From Lepidurus packardi (Eukaryota > Arthropoda > Branchiopoda > Notostraca > Triopsidae): DNA of 64,000 nucleotides. The position numbers and the translations under genes are program-made. The notes beneath the pieces were generated by a model, which was given only the letters and a program-made list of their open reading frames with translations, had not been told where the DNA came from and did no database searches. How positions within the stretch are numbered: position 1 is the stretch's first letter; each line of letters starts with the position of its first letter. This document shows positions 1-13,100 of this stretch, piece by piece. The stretch lies in contig JAKZAN010000004.1 in assembly GCA_023053545.1 (NCBI GenBank), positions 1,922,001 to 1,986,000 of the forward strand, read 5' to 3'.

Positions 1-2618
1 GAAAAGGCTTCAAGGGCTACCCCAGCTGGGCCTTTTTGGCTTCGGGAAGAGAGAGATTGCTTGCTCTCTAGGGAAGAAGGGAAATGTGTTCTCTACGTTC
101 TTTTGTGTTCCTTTTTGGTCAAAGCAGGAGCCCTTTGCTTATGTATGAGCTGTAAGGATAGAAGAAAACACACGACTCTTAATTGTCATGATTTTTGTTT
201 TCGCTCCCATCCGGACTCCCGTAGACCCACACAAAATATAAATAACAGAAAAAGAGCCCTGGTGTTTGAAATGATATCGCATGGTATCGCAGTGCGATAG
301 AATAGACCCTGATGGAACAGATAACAGCATAGTCTTTTGTTTGTTCCATTAAGTACTGAAGTTGAAGGCCAGTATTACGCATTCAGTTGAGGGCACAGGG
401 TAAAAAAAACCTACGTCTTGTCGGTCTGCTCTCCAACTCCATCGCGCCGTAACGAACGGCGCCAGCTCCGCGGCGTTGCCGGCGCCGTAAATCTTGGCAC
501 CGTTTTTTTGTGTCCATTCCCGAAACGCGGATAAAGGCCAAGAGGCTTGCTGACTCTGATGAGTTGGCTCGCTGCTTAAACTCGCTGCATTAAGACACGC
601 CGGTTAGGAAGACGGACCGTAGAGACTGTATGGGTGAAGCGTAAGGTCCGAATGCCAATGATGTCAAGCACTTTCTGAACCGAATAAACTTGTATCTAAA
701 GTCCTTTTATTTTTTGCTGAACAAGCCCGAAAACCACACGATGCCAAAAAATTAGACCGAGACCCTTCTTTCAACCTTCTCTCTGCTTCCTACCTAACGA
801 GTCGGAATTTGCTAGGTTTGTCAGGTTGGAGCTTTCTTTGCAATTTTGGCTCGAATTTTGGCCCCACCGCAGATTGAACTGTCCGTCCGAGGCGCATGAT
901 CTTTGTCTCCCTTTGGTCTAATTGACTAGGTAAAAGATCATCAAGAGATGTGTTGAAAGGACGTAGACTCTTTTCCTACGGTGTCATTCTAATTTGACGT
1001 CTTTTTCCTCCCCGAACATGGGAAAGATTTCATTCCCCCCTCCGCCAGTGGCCCCCATCTGTACAGTACATACACTCCTTTAAGTTCAGTCTTTTCCTAA
1101 TAGGACTTTCCATTCCCCGCACCAGACCACCTCCTCTTTTGCCTTCATCAAGGTAAATCACCGTTTCCTTTGCTAACCACCTTTTCACTCCCCTCCGATC
1201 CACCCACCTTTGGTTCATGCCACATCAAAGGAGCCGCCGTCCTTTACGTCTTCAGGGAACTTCACAGCCTCTAAGCTATGGTGCCTAGGTTGCTGCTGGT
1301 CCGGGGTCCCCACTACACAGTCAAACGTACAGTTCGGTGGGAGATGGTTGGGATTTGTGCACTGTTTCTCTAACATAGCGATCATACTTAACGGCCAACA
1401 AGAAGGTGCGAAATTGTGTGATTTTCAGTGGCCCGTCACGACAGTCAAACTAAACAATCCATTGGCCATGCGAGCGGACATTTAAGAGGATTACTTTATT
1501 TAAAACAGTAGTACTTCGACAAGAGGTAAGAACGGAAAAAAACGTCATCAACTAATATAGGAGATCATGATATTGTACACATCGCTTGGCCTACATAATT
1601 GCATTTGCTGTGCCTTGGATAATCTTCCGTATTGTAAACGTTCCTTCCACCTTTCCCTGTACAGGCAACCCAATGCGGAGTAGATAGACTTGGAAACAAG
1701 GGTAGTTCGGTTTATTTCCACTTGTCTTAATTACGAAGAGTCACGTGGTTTTGGCGTCATACGGTAGCCGAGAAACCTGGCCGACACTAATCCTGATCAT
1801 GCCTTGTTTTTTTCCTTTCTATCCTCCGTTTTTCTTTTCATATACACTTCCCGTGGCCAACTGTTCCGACTGTTTCACTTACCTCTCCCTCCCCTCCTTC
1901 ATGGTCATGCTCATCATCATCATTAAGCCCTACTCGTCAGTTACTGAGAATCTATCAAGAGCTCCAATATCCAACACCGTCATCACCAAGATTATTATAC
2001 CTTGCACCGCCTTTTTTATGATTGTCATCAGTCACCGTGCCTAACATCACTATAGTACCTAACATCACAACGATGTTTTAACATCGTTGTCCATTTACTT
2101 TCCGGCATCCTAAGATCCTATAGTCGGGATTACTAGTGATCATGACTATAAAATGATCACCTCGGTGATCATGACTATTCGGATGCAGCACAGTAAACTG
2201 GACAACGCCAACCGACAACCCTCATGAGCACCAATGTCAATATTAGCGTCATATACCCAGAGTCTCCCGTGCACCCAGAGTCCTCATCACTCATTCAGTC
2301 GTTTAACTGTCCCATGTAGAAATCATAATCGCCCGAAGTTATTACCTTGAAGCATAGAGAGAGAGAGAGCACACGAAGAGTTATCGATTTAGTAAAGAAT
2401 GACCTTTCCAATTTCCTTTGGCCATGTAGAGTTTGTTACCATCGAGATCGGAGATGTGGGCGCCCATGGTGAGTGTGTGGATCGCGTTGGTCTGCTGTTC
2501 GCGTTGTAACGTACTGGAGAAACGAGGTGACCTCAAGCAGCAATTCAAACAAGTATACTTAATGAACAATACAGCAGACAGGGATATATAATGTTGTAAA
2601 TTGCCTTACATAAAGCAG
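1..2618. other. No supportable gene; probable notum upstream region
   Basis: I see no open frame here with recognisable protein features. The stretch at about 430-500 is richer in CG dinucleotides than its surroundings. A short direct repeat of GTGATCATGACTAT occurs near 2134-2176. The start codon and signal-peptide exon of notum should lie somewhere in this stretch, because the first exon I can recognise begins inside the protein, but I could not place them. Confidence 0.4.
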
Positions 2619-5055
2619 GCGCTGTCCAAATGCAACTCGCAGGAACCTCCACCATTGCATCGAGTGTTTCTACACAATCCTTCGGCGGTCTGCAACGACG
2701 GTTCTCCGGCAGGGTATAACCAATTTTACGCCTTGTAACGCGGCCCCTTTTGGGTGGTAAATCACTCTAGCGTTTTTCTTTTTCTTTTTTTCCTTTAGCT
2801 ATTTTATCCGTAAATCATATGGCAGTCGTCGCTGGATCATCTTTCTTGACGGTAACCGTATAATGCTTAATGCAAAAGAAGTTTTGGGGCCGAGGGTGAC
2901 ACCTTGATTTATGGGCACTGTCATTTTAGGGGGGTGGTATTGCTTTGATAAACGGAGTTGCGAAGCGAGGTGGACCCGTTTAAGAAATTTGATGACATCG
3001 TCTACCTGGCCATCGGCCAAGCAAAGTAATTTATGACCGCCATCACTGGCGGCACGCCATATGAATTTTTTTCTTCCTTCTTTACGTTTTAACAGTGGGA
3101 GGAATACTGTCACCCGACCCTGAAGAAAACCCTTACTGGTGGAACGCTAATCATGTGTAAGTAGAGGTATACAGTACTCTATTCACAAACAAGTCATACC
3201 CAAACTATTGGTACTATTAATTTAGCAAGTGATCGATAGTTGATTGGATTTAATATCTGTTTTTTTTCGTGGGGCCTATTTCAAACACTTAACCATTATT
3301 TATACATTTTTAGATACGTGCCCTACTGCTCGAGCGACTCGTGGAGCGGTACAACAGCCCAGGGCAGCGGTACCCGGTTCGCTTTCATGGGGGCCACTAT
3401 CGTGAAAGAAGTTTTGCGGGATATACAGCTTCAGGGCATGGGTAATGCCTCAAAGATTTTTTTGACGGGAAGCAGGTGGGGATCATCGAATTTTTACTTT
3501 TATACTTTGCTGGGACGAGAGTATTGACGATTAAGGAATTACTTATTTAGTGCGGGTGGCATTGGCGTTCTATTGAACCTCGACAAGGCAGTTGACTTCT
3601 TGAAGTCCCTGGGTAACAATGCGGATATCAGAGGGGTGTCTGATTCGGGCTGGTTCTTGGATCACGCTCCATTTGCGCCAGGGGACTGTGTTGATCCGCA
3701 GCGCTGTTCTCCCTCGACGGCCGTCCAGATGGGTTACAAGTTGTGGAAGGCGGAATTACCGGAAGAGTGTGTGAAGCAGCACCCAGACCACCCTTGGAGG
3801 TGCTATTTCGGTCATCATATCTATAAAACTCTGAAAAGTAAAAATGGGCTTCTTTTTTTTTTTTTTTTTGGATAATTGCTAACCTTACTTTCCTTTTCTT
3901 ATCTTTTTTTCTGTTCTTTCATTCGTTGTAGCTCCGTTGTTCGTTTTTCAATGGTTATTTGACGAGGCTCAGATTACGGCAGGGAACGTGGGCCCTCCTA
4001 TCACCAAGCAGCAGTGGGATTACATTCACAAAGTGGGCGACCAGCTGCGGCAGTCTTTAGAAAATGTCACGGCGGTCTTTGCACCGTCATGCATATCGCA
4101 CACCGTTCTCACGAACCGCGACTGGCAGAGCATCAGGATAGGAAGCATGGAACTTCCTAGAGCTCTACGTTGCTGGGAATTGCGGTCGTCCTTTCCACCT
4201 AGTAATGGACAGGGGTACTGGAGTGAGGGTCAGCACGTCCGACACAACCACAAGATGAAGACGCGGGATCCAACGTAAAAGCTCCGACTCTTTCGTGTGC
4301 CGACGTTTGTTTCTATACATTGTTTGTTACCTTTTTTAGCCAATTGACGACTGTCCTGTTGTCAGACGAACCAGGTTTCGCTGCTTCGTCTAAACCTGCC
4401 AGGAAACTGGTCAAGTCAGGGTCGACGTCCCAACAACGAAGTAATATGTCCACAGTGGAGCGACCTGGAGGTGGTGACAAGGGACAGAACTCTTCAGCTC
4501 AAGCCAGAGCCGACCGTAAGAAGCTGAAGGAAAATCGTCGGCGGAACCGACCGCGGACGAAAGGGAATAAGAAAGTAGCAGATCAAGGGGAGGATGCCAT
4601 ACGTAAACGTGCTGCCACCGAGAAGGTTAAGACGCCCAAACCGAAACGTCCTCATGGGAGAGGAAATAAGAAAAATAAAGTAGCTATTGAACGTTCGAAG
4701 CGATCTCAGGACTCTGAGTGCCAAAGCAGTCGATTAATCGATCACTGTTCCTGGCCACAGTGTAACCGTGGATGTCCGAAGCTTCATAACCCGATAACAG
4801 GTGATTTTATTTTAACGTAAATTGATTTGATAGTTTGCAAGTAATACGTAAACTGTTGAGATCAGGGTTTCGGATTTGTAATAATGGTTTGACTTTTGGA
4901 ATTTCTTAGGGGAGGAAATGGATTTCATTCAACTGTTGAAGTCGTTTGGACTTGATATGTCAAGCGTAGCCAACGCGTTGGGTATCGATTTGCACACACT
5001 AACCAATATGGATCACAACCTCCTTCTCCATTTGCTGACTCAACAAGCCACCTAG
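2619..5055 (+). CDS. notum: Notum palmitoleoyl-protein carboxylesterase (5' end missing)
   Basis: Secreted alpha/beta hydrolase that removes the palmitoleate from Wnt proteins and so dampens Wnt signalling outside the cell. Nine exons keep frame: 2619-2713, 2799-2851, 2930-3025, 3096-3156, 3314-3475, 3551-3837, 3932-4274, 4340-4800 and 4910-5055 (567 residues visible). Recognisable family blocks are VCNDGSPAG, GSRRWIIFLDGGWYC, PEENPYWWNAN and VPYCSSDSWSG. The nucleophile motif GSSAGG is formed across the 3475/3551 junction. DSGWFLDH, the catalytic Asp in QWLFDEAQ, the catalytic His in CISHT, and the Cys-rich HCSWPQCNRGCP follow. Exon 8 adds a long Lys/Arg-rich linker before that last block. 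The N-terminal signal-peptide exon was not found. A stop lies upstream in frame at 2589, so 2619 is inferred from the CAG acceptor at 2616-2618. Confidence 0.9.
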
Positions 5056-5062
5056 CGGACCT

Positions 5063-5068
5063 AATAAA
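5063..5068 (+). terminator. Candidate notum polyadenylation signal
   Basis: An AATAAA hexamer lies 8 bp after the notum stop codon. This is an unusually short distance, so a later signal may be the one used. Confidence 0.3.
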
Positions 5069-6166
5069 AGCCTGCGACTTGCTGAACGATGCAAAAAATA
5101 TAGTAGGATCTCAGGTGTTTTAGACCTCTCTTGGTTTCCCTTCTCAGACGCAGATAATAGTCATTTGGATGTTTAAAAACTTTTGAAACGCAGTATGAAC
5201 TTGTGTATATACTGAAAAATGCTCTTCGTGAATGTTTTTGTTGTAAGTATGTACAACCCAGTGCCAGACTGTATCTCCCAATACTCGTGTAGGATCATTC
5301 ATCTACCTCGTTAATGTAAGACTGCAAAAACATTCCAATGTACATACGACACACACACACACACATTTTGGTTGACTTTAAGGGATAAAACAAAACGTTT
5401 CGGGCCGGAAGACAGTTTTAGGACGTTTAGTTTTACACACGAAAAATGGATTGGCTTATTGGGAGTCTGTGACTTTTTTTTAACAACTACCTCTGTTACA
5501 CTGAGTACAATAAGTGCTTCTACTTACTAAAGATTCTGTCTATCATGTTTTCTGAAGCATGCGCTAGTCTGGAATACCATTTTTGACGTACATAGCTTCA
5601 GTTTGATTGTAAAAAAAACATTGCGTTGACGCAAACTTGACGCAAATAGATGAAATTATTTCCTCCGATAATGCTTGTACTTGTGCTGGTTTCTGCGCAG
5701 TAAGTAACTATAGTACTACATTGGGAAGCACGTATTAATTACGTACGATGTGTTGATTCTATAAGTACATACCAGTTTGAACATTGGTCAAAACGTAGTA
5801 CAGGCTTTCCTATACCTTGTTTATACCAACAGTTTTTTGTCTAATTTTTGTTGAGTCAATTAAGTCAACTATTTTCCCCCTACTTTATTGAGCATCGGTT
5901 TATTTTAAATGCCTTTATATTCTTCGAAATATGTCTGTATTTTTATAAGAATTATTTGTTCTGTTCGAATCTTTTCATTCTTACAGTGAAAACTAGATGG
6001 CGTATGACCTCGTCCAAACCAATAACAATGAATTTACCCTTATTCCGTGTGATGCTGGGAACCGTCGTCACGCAAATATAAACATTCCAGATCCCATATG
6101 TCCATTTCTAGACAACCCACTTCTATAGTGAATAAAGTGAATTAATTTGTATAGTTAACAAAAATC
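5069..6166. other. Intergenic: notum 3' side and UFL1 upstream region
   Basis: AT-rich sequence without a credible coding frame. It holds a short CA run near 5351-5365. The open frame at 5848-6081 has a low-complexity hydrophobic translation and no splice or codon support. Confidence 0.5.
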
Positions 6167-9100
6167 ATGGCTTCCTCAGATTGGGAAGAAGTCAAACGGT
6201 TGGCAGCCGATTTTCGGCTTGCTCAGCTCAGCAGTTCTATTCAAAAGTAACAAATTTCACTGTTGGTTGATTAAGACATTATTGATCTCATTCATGACCA
6301 CAAATACACAATTCCATTGTATTTATCTAGGCTGTCTGAGCGTAATTGCGTGGAGATTATGAGCAAATTATTTCAACTAAAGCTCCTCGATGTTTATTTC
6401 ACGACAGATGGTAAAGAATACATTACGCCGCAACAATTATCCAGGGAAATTCACGATGAATTATTTCTTCACGGAGGTAAATACAAACTTAATTAATTTC
6501 TTTTAATATTAGTACTTAATTTTTCATGTCATAAAATGATTAAACATGGCTAATAATTGCATTATGAAGAATTAACACTTTTAGTGAAATTATAATGATT
6601 TAAATTGTCAACTTTACTATATGAGTAATATTAGTTTTCTTCGACAACTTAAAACTTAGGTCGCATTAGCTTGACAGACCTCGTACCCATCTTGAACGTG
6701 GGTATCGGTGCTATTGAAGCCCGTGCAATGGACATTGCACGTACTGAGCCAGACGTACATTTGGTATTGGGTCAATTGGTTGACTCCACTTATTTGGATC
6801 GGTTAGCCGAAGAAGTAAACGAGAATCTGCAGCAACACGGGCAAATCAATATCAGCGATTTAACCAAGCAATACGATTTTCCAGCTGAATTTCTGCAAGA
6901 AGTACATTAAAAAAAATATATACGACAAAAGATACTCAACATTTGTATTCATTTATTTTGGAATTAGCATTTGTTGGCTCGGTGGGGTTCCATCATTCAA
7001 GGACAACAAGATAAGACCGACAGTCGCTTCATATTCACGGAAGGATTCTTGGCACGAAATAAAGCTAAAATTCGGGGCGTTTTAACAGCCATTACGAAAC
7101 CAACACCTGTTTCTACTATTGTTTCGGCCTTTAACTTTCCAGAACGCTTATTTTTCAGTAAGTTTTTAATTAATTTAGCTCGAATGTTTTGTCTTAATTC
7201 ATAAAATGGAACTAAATTAAAACAATTTTTTATTGAATTTATCAGATTTTGCAGAGGAATTAATAGCTCTGGGAAGATTATCTGCTAGTATTACTGGCGG
7301 CCGACAAGCGTCCAAAGCTACTTACATCCCTACCATTCATTCCAAATCGCAGAGCGAATGGATCGATAGTTTTTTCAAACAGAACGGATATTTAGGTAAA
7401 TCAATAGACAATCCTTTATCGTAGTAATGAAAAATTAATTAACCAACAATTCTACTTACTCATATTATTTAACCAGAATATGACGCTTTGGCGAGGTTGG
7501 GAATTAGTGACGCCAAGACTTATTTACGCAAAAGGTTCAAGGATGAATCGTTAACCTTCCTAAACTCGTGTTGCGTGGGCCAAGCCATTAAAAGTCAAGT
7601 AGATTCCAGTGTGGAAGAAGGTCTCGCGTCTGGTACATGGGTTGATCTCGCTGTAAGTTGTTATTCTCCTTTTCTCATATTATTCTTTTTTTTTTAAACA
7701 AAATTTTACTCGTCGAAACTTGAATATATTATTGAATTACGTCTTTAAAATCCTTTAAATACACAGAATTGGACTTTAATTATTTCCTGTTTTTCTTTTA
7801 CTTTTTGTAGCCCTTGTTGCCGAGTGTGTTCAGTCCCGAGGACGTCACAGAATTACTGCAAGGAGCATTGGGTAGTCTAAAGAAAGACGAAACATCCAGT
7901 AGTGGAGCGATAATTTTAGCTGAAACCGTAATCCTCAGCGATGCGTACCTGCAACAGCTTAGGAAATCGTTCGAAACTCGGATTGGCGAAAGGGCTAAAC
8001 AAGTATAGAAGCACTAATAAATTTATCAGATAAAGTTTTCCAGAATGTCAAAATATTCCTTTTTTATAAAAAATTACTAAATTCATTCAAATTACTAATA
8101 TGTAATTGAACTTTTTTAGTTAGTTGATTCTGGGGCCTATTTGCAAGCTCAGGCTGATAGTCGAAATACCGGGAAAACACGCACGGATGGCAACGAGGGT
8201 AAAAAGGACAAGAAGGAAGAACGTCGTAAGAAAGCTGCTGAAGGAAAAACTGGCGGAGGAACTCAGGTTTGGACTACGTTTCTTCCCAGATGGCTATTTG
8301 GAACTGGACTTATTATTACAGGGGCGAGAGACTAAGACGAAGTCTACGAAGAAGAAGTACTTGAAAGGAAAAGGAGATGAATGGGATGGTTCTGACGTGG
8401 AAGATTCTGCTCCCGTGTCTGGCAAACCCACCGATTTGGAGTTTATGTCCACAGTGGACCTCGAACGGGTCTTGCGACAAGAAGTATCGTTGAAAGATGC
8501 ACCTGAAGAAATGATTCAACAATTGGCAGACATGTTGCATCGGCCGTTGACTTTAGCGCTGCGTGAAGAAGCTCGTTTGGCTTTCGAAGCCTTACTAGCC
8601 TCATCTACGACTGGGAAGCGAAAATCTCATGGCGACTTGCAAGAGAAGATTCAAGGGCTAATTACAAGCTTAAATCAAGCCGATAAAGCGCTGAAGCAAT
8701 TTTCGGCAGCGGATTTACAGCAACAATTGGCAAAACACGCTTTGAAAACATTGGGGGCGGAGCTAGTCATGGAACTCGTGACGTATGCTGCCCAGGAAGG
8801 AGTAAGCATCGACACTTCTAAGGAATATAGCGTAGAAGTATGTTTTTCCCCTTTGATCTTCTTAAAAGGGCTAAAGGCGATGAAATTTCTGTTTGTTTTG
8901 ATCCGAGTACTTTTATAGGGAAGATCCCCGCCCAATTAGGAAGCTGGTACATCAGTTAGCCCTTCCCTAATCGCTTGCGCTAAACGTTACCTTTAGCGGC
9001 TCCAACGCTTGACCTAATAGTCATCTTTAAGGCTTCAGTTTCGAGCGTTAGGAACGGCTAACCGGCAAAACTTGCTTTCTGATTGGACAAGTGTCCTTTA

Positions 9101-9879
9101 CATTTCTGCTTGGACACTGCTGTACTGTACAGATAATCAGTATTTCAGTGGCACAGGCTTAGATAATGATGTATGCAGCAAATTTGTCGCAGATAGTTTC
9201 TTTAAAGGTTTAATTTTAATGGTGTAGTGTATTAACCAAATTATTTAGGCAAGAACCAAACTAATTGGCCATTGCAATGAAGAGGTTAAACCAGCTCTGT
9301 TGGCGCTAAACAAAGCGACCGGTGGATCGATCGTTGAAGAATTTTTGAATCTGACAGAAGCTGCACTGAGCGCCTGCGGAGTATTGCTCAAAAAGCTGGA
9401 CAGGAAAAAGGAGAAGTTCGTTATTCAGTTAGTTTTTTTTGTCTCTAATATATGTTGTCATTAGGGCTGTGACGCAGGGACAAAGGCAATCGCTGTTGGA
9501 GCAACTAAATGAAGCAGCCGATGCAGCTTTAACGTTGCATGTAACAGCATTGTTGTTGTTCCATACTGTAACTACTTGTGTATTGCACGCCTCGGGAAGG
9601 TTTGTACCACAAATCTTGAGCTTTCTTAAACCACATCTGCCCAGCGATGTATGCCTAGTACTAGAAAATTGTCAAGGTAGAAAGAAATTGCCGTATTTAT
9701 TATCTGGAGAAGTAACCTTTCTTAAATCTTTCGTTGTTTTAATAGGCTTGGTGATCCAGCAATTAGTACAAGCCAAAGATGAGAATAAACAAGACATTCA
9801 GGTGCAGTTAGACGAACTGTTGCCTAAAGTAAAAGAAATTGCTGTTACGTTTAAGAAAGTAAAGAGTGAGGACAACTAA
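6167..9879 (+). CDS. UFL1: E3 UFM1-protein ligase 1
   Basis: E3-like scaffold that works with DDRGK1 at the endoplasmic reticulum to attach UFM1 to ribosomes and other targets. Twelve exons keep frame and give 783 aa, close to the roughly 790 aa of vertebrate UFL1: 6167-6246, 6331-6476, 6660-6901, 6968-7157, 7246-7395, 7477-7652, 7811-8002, 8120-8266, 8322-8837, 9249-9415, 9465-9676, 9746-9879. The N-terminus starts MASSDWEEVKRLAADF, and winged-helix-like repeats follow. Other family blocks are SGTWVDLA, a basic KKDKKEERRKKAAEGK stretch, KGKGDEWDGSDVEDS and a C-terminal helical region ending LVIQQLVQAKDENK. The ATG at 6167 is the first in frame after stops. The intron at 8267-8321 is only 55 bp, and the one at 8838-9248 is the longest. 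Confidence 0.95.
8838..9248 (+). other. UFL1 intron 9 with a possible dispersed repeat
   Basis: A 411-bp intron with GTATGT donor and TTTAG acceptor. Part of it (about 8930-9115) weakly resembles 19465-19640 in inverted orientation, including a shared run near GGGAAGGGCTAACTGATG, so it may hold a fragment of a dispersed element. Confidence 0.35.
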
Positions 9880-10129
9880 TTGTAATTATATCTGAGGAAG
9901 AAATGGTTTATATTGCTTCGGTTTGGATTGGAAAATACAGATTTCTGGTGACGTGGGAAATCGCTTTAATTTTTTTCCAAAACATTTATATCACTGGCTA
10001 TACATTTGACACAATTGTGAACATGTGTTATGAATTGATATCAATTACAATGGTGCCAATAATTTCGTAGAAATATAAAATCTATTTTCAGAATTTTTCA
10101 AAAATATCACTTGTTAAAGCGACTTTAAG

Positions 10130-13100
10130 ATGGCGCCAGGTTCAAATTCTGAAGCTTTGAAAGTTTCCAATGAAGTCATATCTGATTGCTCTTCTTCCCT
10201 TTTACGTAAAGTATTTGTTGTCTTAAACTTTGAACGGTAATTTTATATCAGGACAATCTTGGAATCTTAGAATAGTAATACAGTTTGAGTCAAGTGCATT
10301 TTAATTGGTTGCTTTTGCCGCTTTTGTTGGAATGCGGTGGAATAAGCTCGAGTTAACGACTCTTGCATTACAGCCATCCTTCAAATTTGACAAAGAAGGA
10401 GTTTTATTAATATGGGATAAACAAGAAGGCGTTTTCTTCAGAAAATCCGATGGTACCGTATTGACTATCAATTCTTTAAGTAATTGATTAAAGTAACTCT
10501 TAATTGGAATGCTGGTTTGCTTGACTTGAGTGTATGTAAATATGTTCTTTATTGCTTGTCTGCATGTTTTTTAAGCGTTATGGAAATATAAACTAGCTAA
10601 TGTGTTGTCTTTGTGTTGATGGTGTGGTTGATGATTCTGCTTAACCAGGCTCGATGCATGATGCCAAAAAGCCAAAAAAGCTTCGATCATCATTGCGAGA
10701 TCTTACATGTGTTGGCGGAGCTGTTCGCAGAGGTTAGCCATCTTCATTCTTCTTGCTTAAAAATACTCCTCAATACCTGACTAACATTCCCTTTCATAAC
10801 TTCATTTTACTTGTATAGTTTGCTCGGAAAGATGGTGTCGATTACGAGGCAATTTGCTGTTTTACTTCAGGACTAACGAACCTTGGTCGGAACCTGCTGG
10901 GCTTATTGTCCTAAGCGACGTTCAAGTGGTCTCGGAACCTGCTTCCAGTAATCTTTTCTCTTTTAGCTTAGGTAACATTCCTATGAAACAATTAAACTAC
11001 AAACTTGGGTTTAAATCCTATTTGATCTAGTTACATTTTATTATGTTTTGTTAATAGTTTTTCCTGGTGGCGGGCATCATCGAATTTCTGCTTCGTCTGA
11101 TCAAGAGCGCAGTGAATGGATCACTGCCCTATCCAGGTCAAACTACAGTGTAGCCAAAGATGAGCTCAAACGTCTGCAAAGCAAGTTGGCGGACTTAAAA
11201 CGCGTATCAAAGGATTTGTCGCATTCCCAAGTCCCTCATCCTCCTCTAGCATACCCAGCCTGCATGCCTTTGTGCGAGTTGTGGTTTTCCTGTGATAATT
11301 TGCGGTGTAGTGCTCAAGGCCAACCACCCAGCACGCGACTAAGAGTAGCAACAGCAGTCACGAATGATGCATTGTGGTTACCGCTTCTACGAACCGAAAT
11401 GGTTCCAGTAAGCGAATTAAAAAAAAAAAGTTAGTTTATTTAATCCTCATATATCTTCCATACTTTCTAGAAGTGTAGTAACCCGTCGTTTTTGACCACA
11501 CTACCCGTCACGGCTGATCTCGTCACGACGAGCGAACAAACTCGTTTACGTATAACTGCCTATGACGTCAAAGACGTCGTTTCGCACACTAGTATCATCC
11601 TCGCCACGGCTGAAAGCACGCTAAAGAGTCTGTTAAGTCAAGTGCAGTCGGGGCGAGTGAGACTACCCTTAAAAAACGCAGAAGGCGAAGGAATGGGCTT
11701 CGTAACGCTAGCCACTTCAGTTGTCTGGGACCACGTGGTTCCGGTCATTACAACCGCCAATGGTTCTCCCGCGCGATCAGCTGAGGAGACGACAGAAGTA
11801 AGTTTTTATTTCCGTTTTTTAAAGTAAGGAGAAGGTTTTGGATTTTCATTAACGCGTTTTTGCGCAAAGGTTGTGGGTCATCGAAGAACACAGTCGCTGC
11901 CGCCAAGATTAAACATATCTTGCCCGCCTTTACCGCCTGTGGGGCTAATCCACGTATTCCTAGCGAATCCTCGGCTGAAAACATATCGATTCCAATCGGG
12001 TTTGGGGGGCGATATTATCGTCCACGAATCAATGTTTGAATCCAAACTGAACAATCACATTCCACAGCAACTCTTGTAAAACCCACATACATTACTTACT
12101 TAGCACATAAGAGGGATTCATACTGATACAAGCTTGCAAAACGTTGAATTTAGGCGCTTATGGATACGACAAGAGAAAGAAGCAATTGCAGACATAGCCA
12201 AACTGGGACATTTGTACCCGCCATGGCACCAACGTCAACTGGCGTTGTTAGATCGATACTTAAAACGGTTAGCAGAGTATGAAGATGCGTTGAAAGCAGT
12301 TTCTGAGCACGGGAACTTGTTTAAAAGCAGCATGGCCAAAGCTGACAGGAAACTCATGTTCCTACCTACCAATCTGCACGTACAACGCTTGTTTGCGCAC
12401 AACGCTAGTTTGCGGCGAACGGGCGTCTATGATTGGGTGACAGTTGGGGCGTGGTCTGCCATTGGGCTAGAGTCTTCTTCGGTAGGGCTTTTCAAGTAGG
12501 AGAATCATAGCCCAAGATATTTTTTTTAAAGTATCAGAAGAGGTAATAAGGATGACTTGTAGGTTCCTGAACCAAAACTCGGTACAAGGCTCAGTGACGA
12601 GCGAGTTGAACGCCATCCGGGACACGATTACTGCAGTTAAACGACTAATCCCTCAGTTGGTTGAGCCATGTCGGTTGTTGACAGCCGCAGCAATGGCGAA
12701 AGCCGTGCAGCCCATGTTACGTTTGGCCGAAAGTCTAGTTAGCAAAGTAAGAAGATCGAACATTATTGAAAACTTACCTTGAAACATTAAATTTCTGTAA
12801 GTTTTTAACGTATTTTTTTTTCTGGTGTTTCTACTTGAATTTTAAATTTATCTGTTTTTTCAATTATTTTTTTATTTGATCTACTTAACATTTCCTAGTT
12901 TGTCTAATTAAAAATTACATTTCTTAGTTTATCTAATTAAAAACATTTAGTTTATTAAATAGTTAATTTAATAAAAAAAGAAAAGTCTAATTACATATTT
13001 CGTAGGTATCGGAATTGCTGGAAGTGTGGGACTTTGGGTTGTGCGAAAGGGCATCAAGATTTTATGAACAACATAAGAGATCTGCCCTCTCAGATCCTAA

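Noticed and set aside
1745-2044. 99-codon hydrophobic ORF upstream of notum
   Set aside because: There is no start context, codon bias or similarity I can recognise. It could not be joined in frame to the first notum exon.
8316-8540. Minus-strand ORFs opposite UFL1 and INPP4 exons
   Set aside because: They are antisense shadows of well-supported exons.
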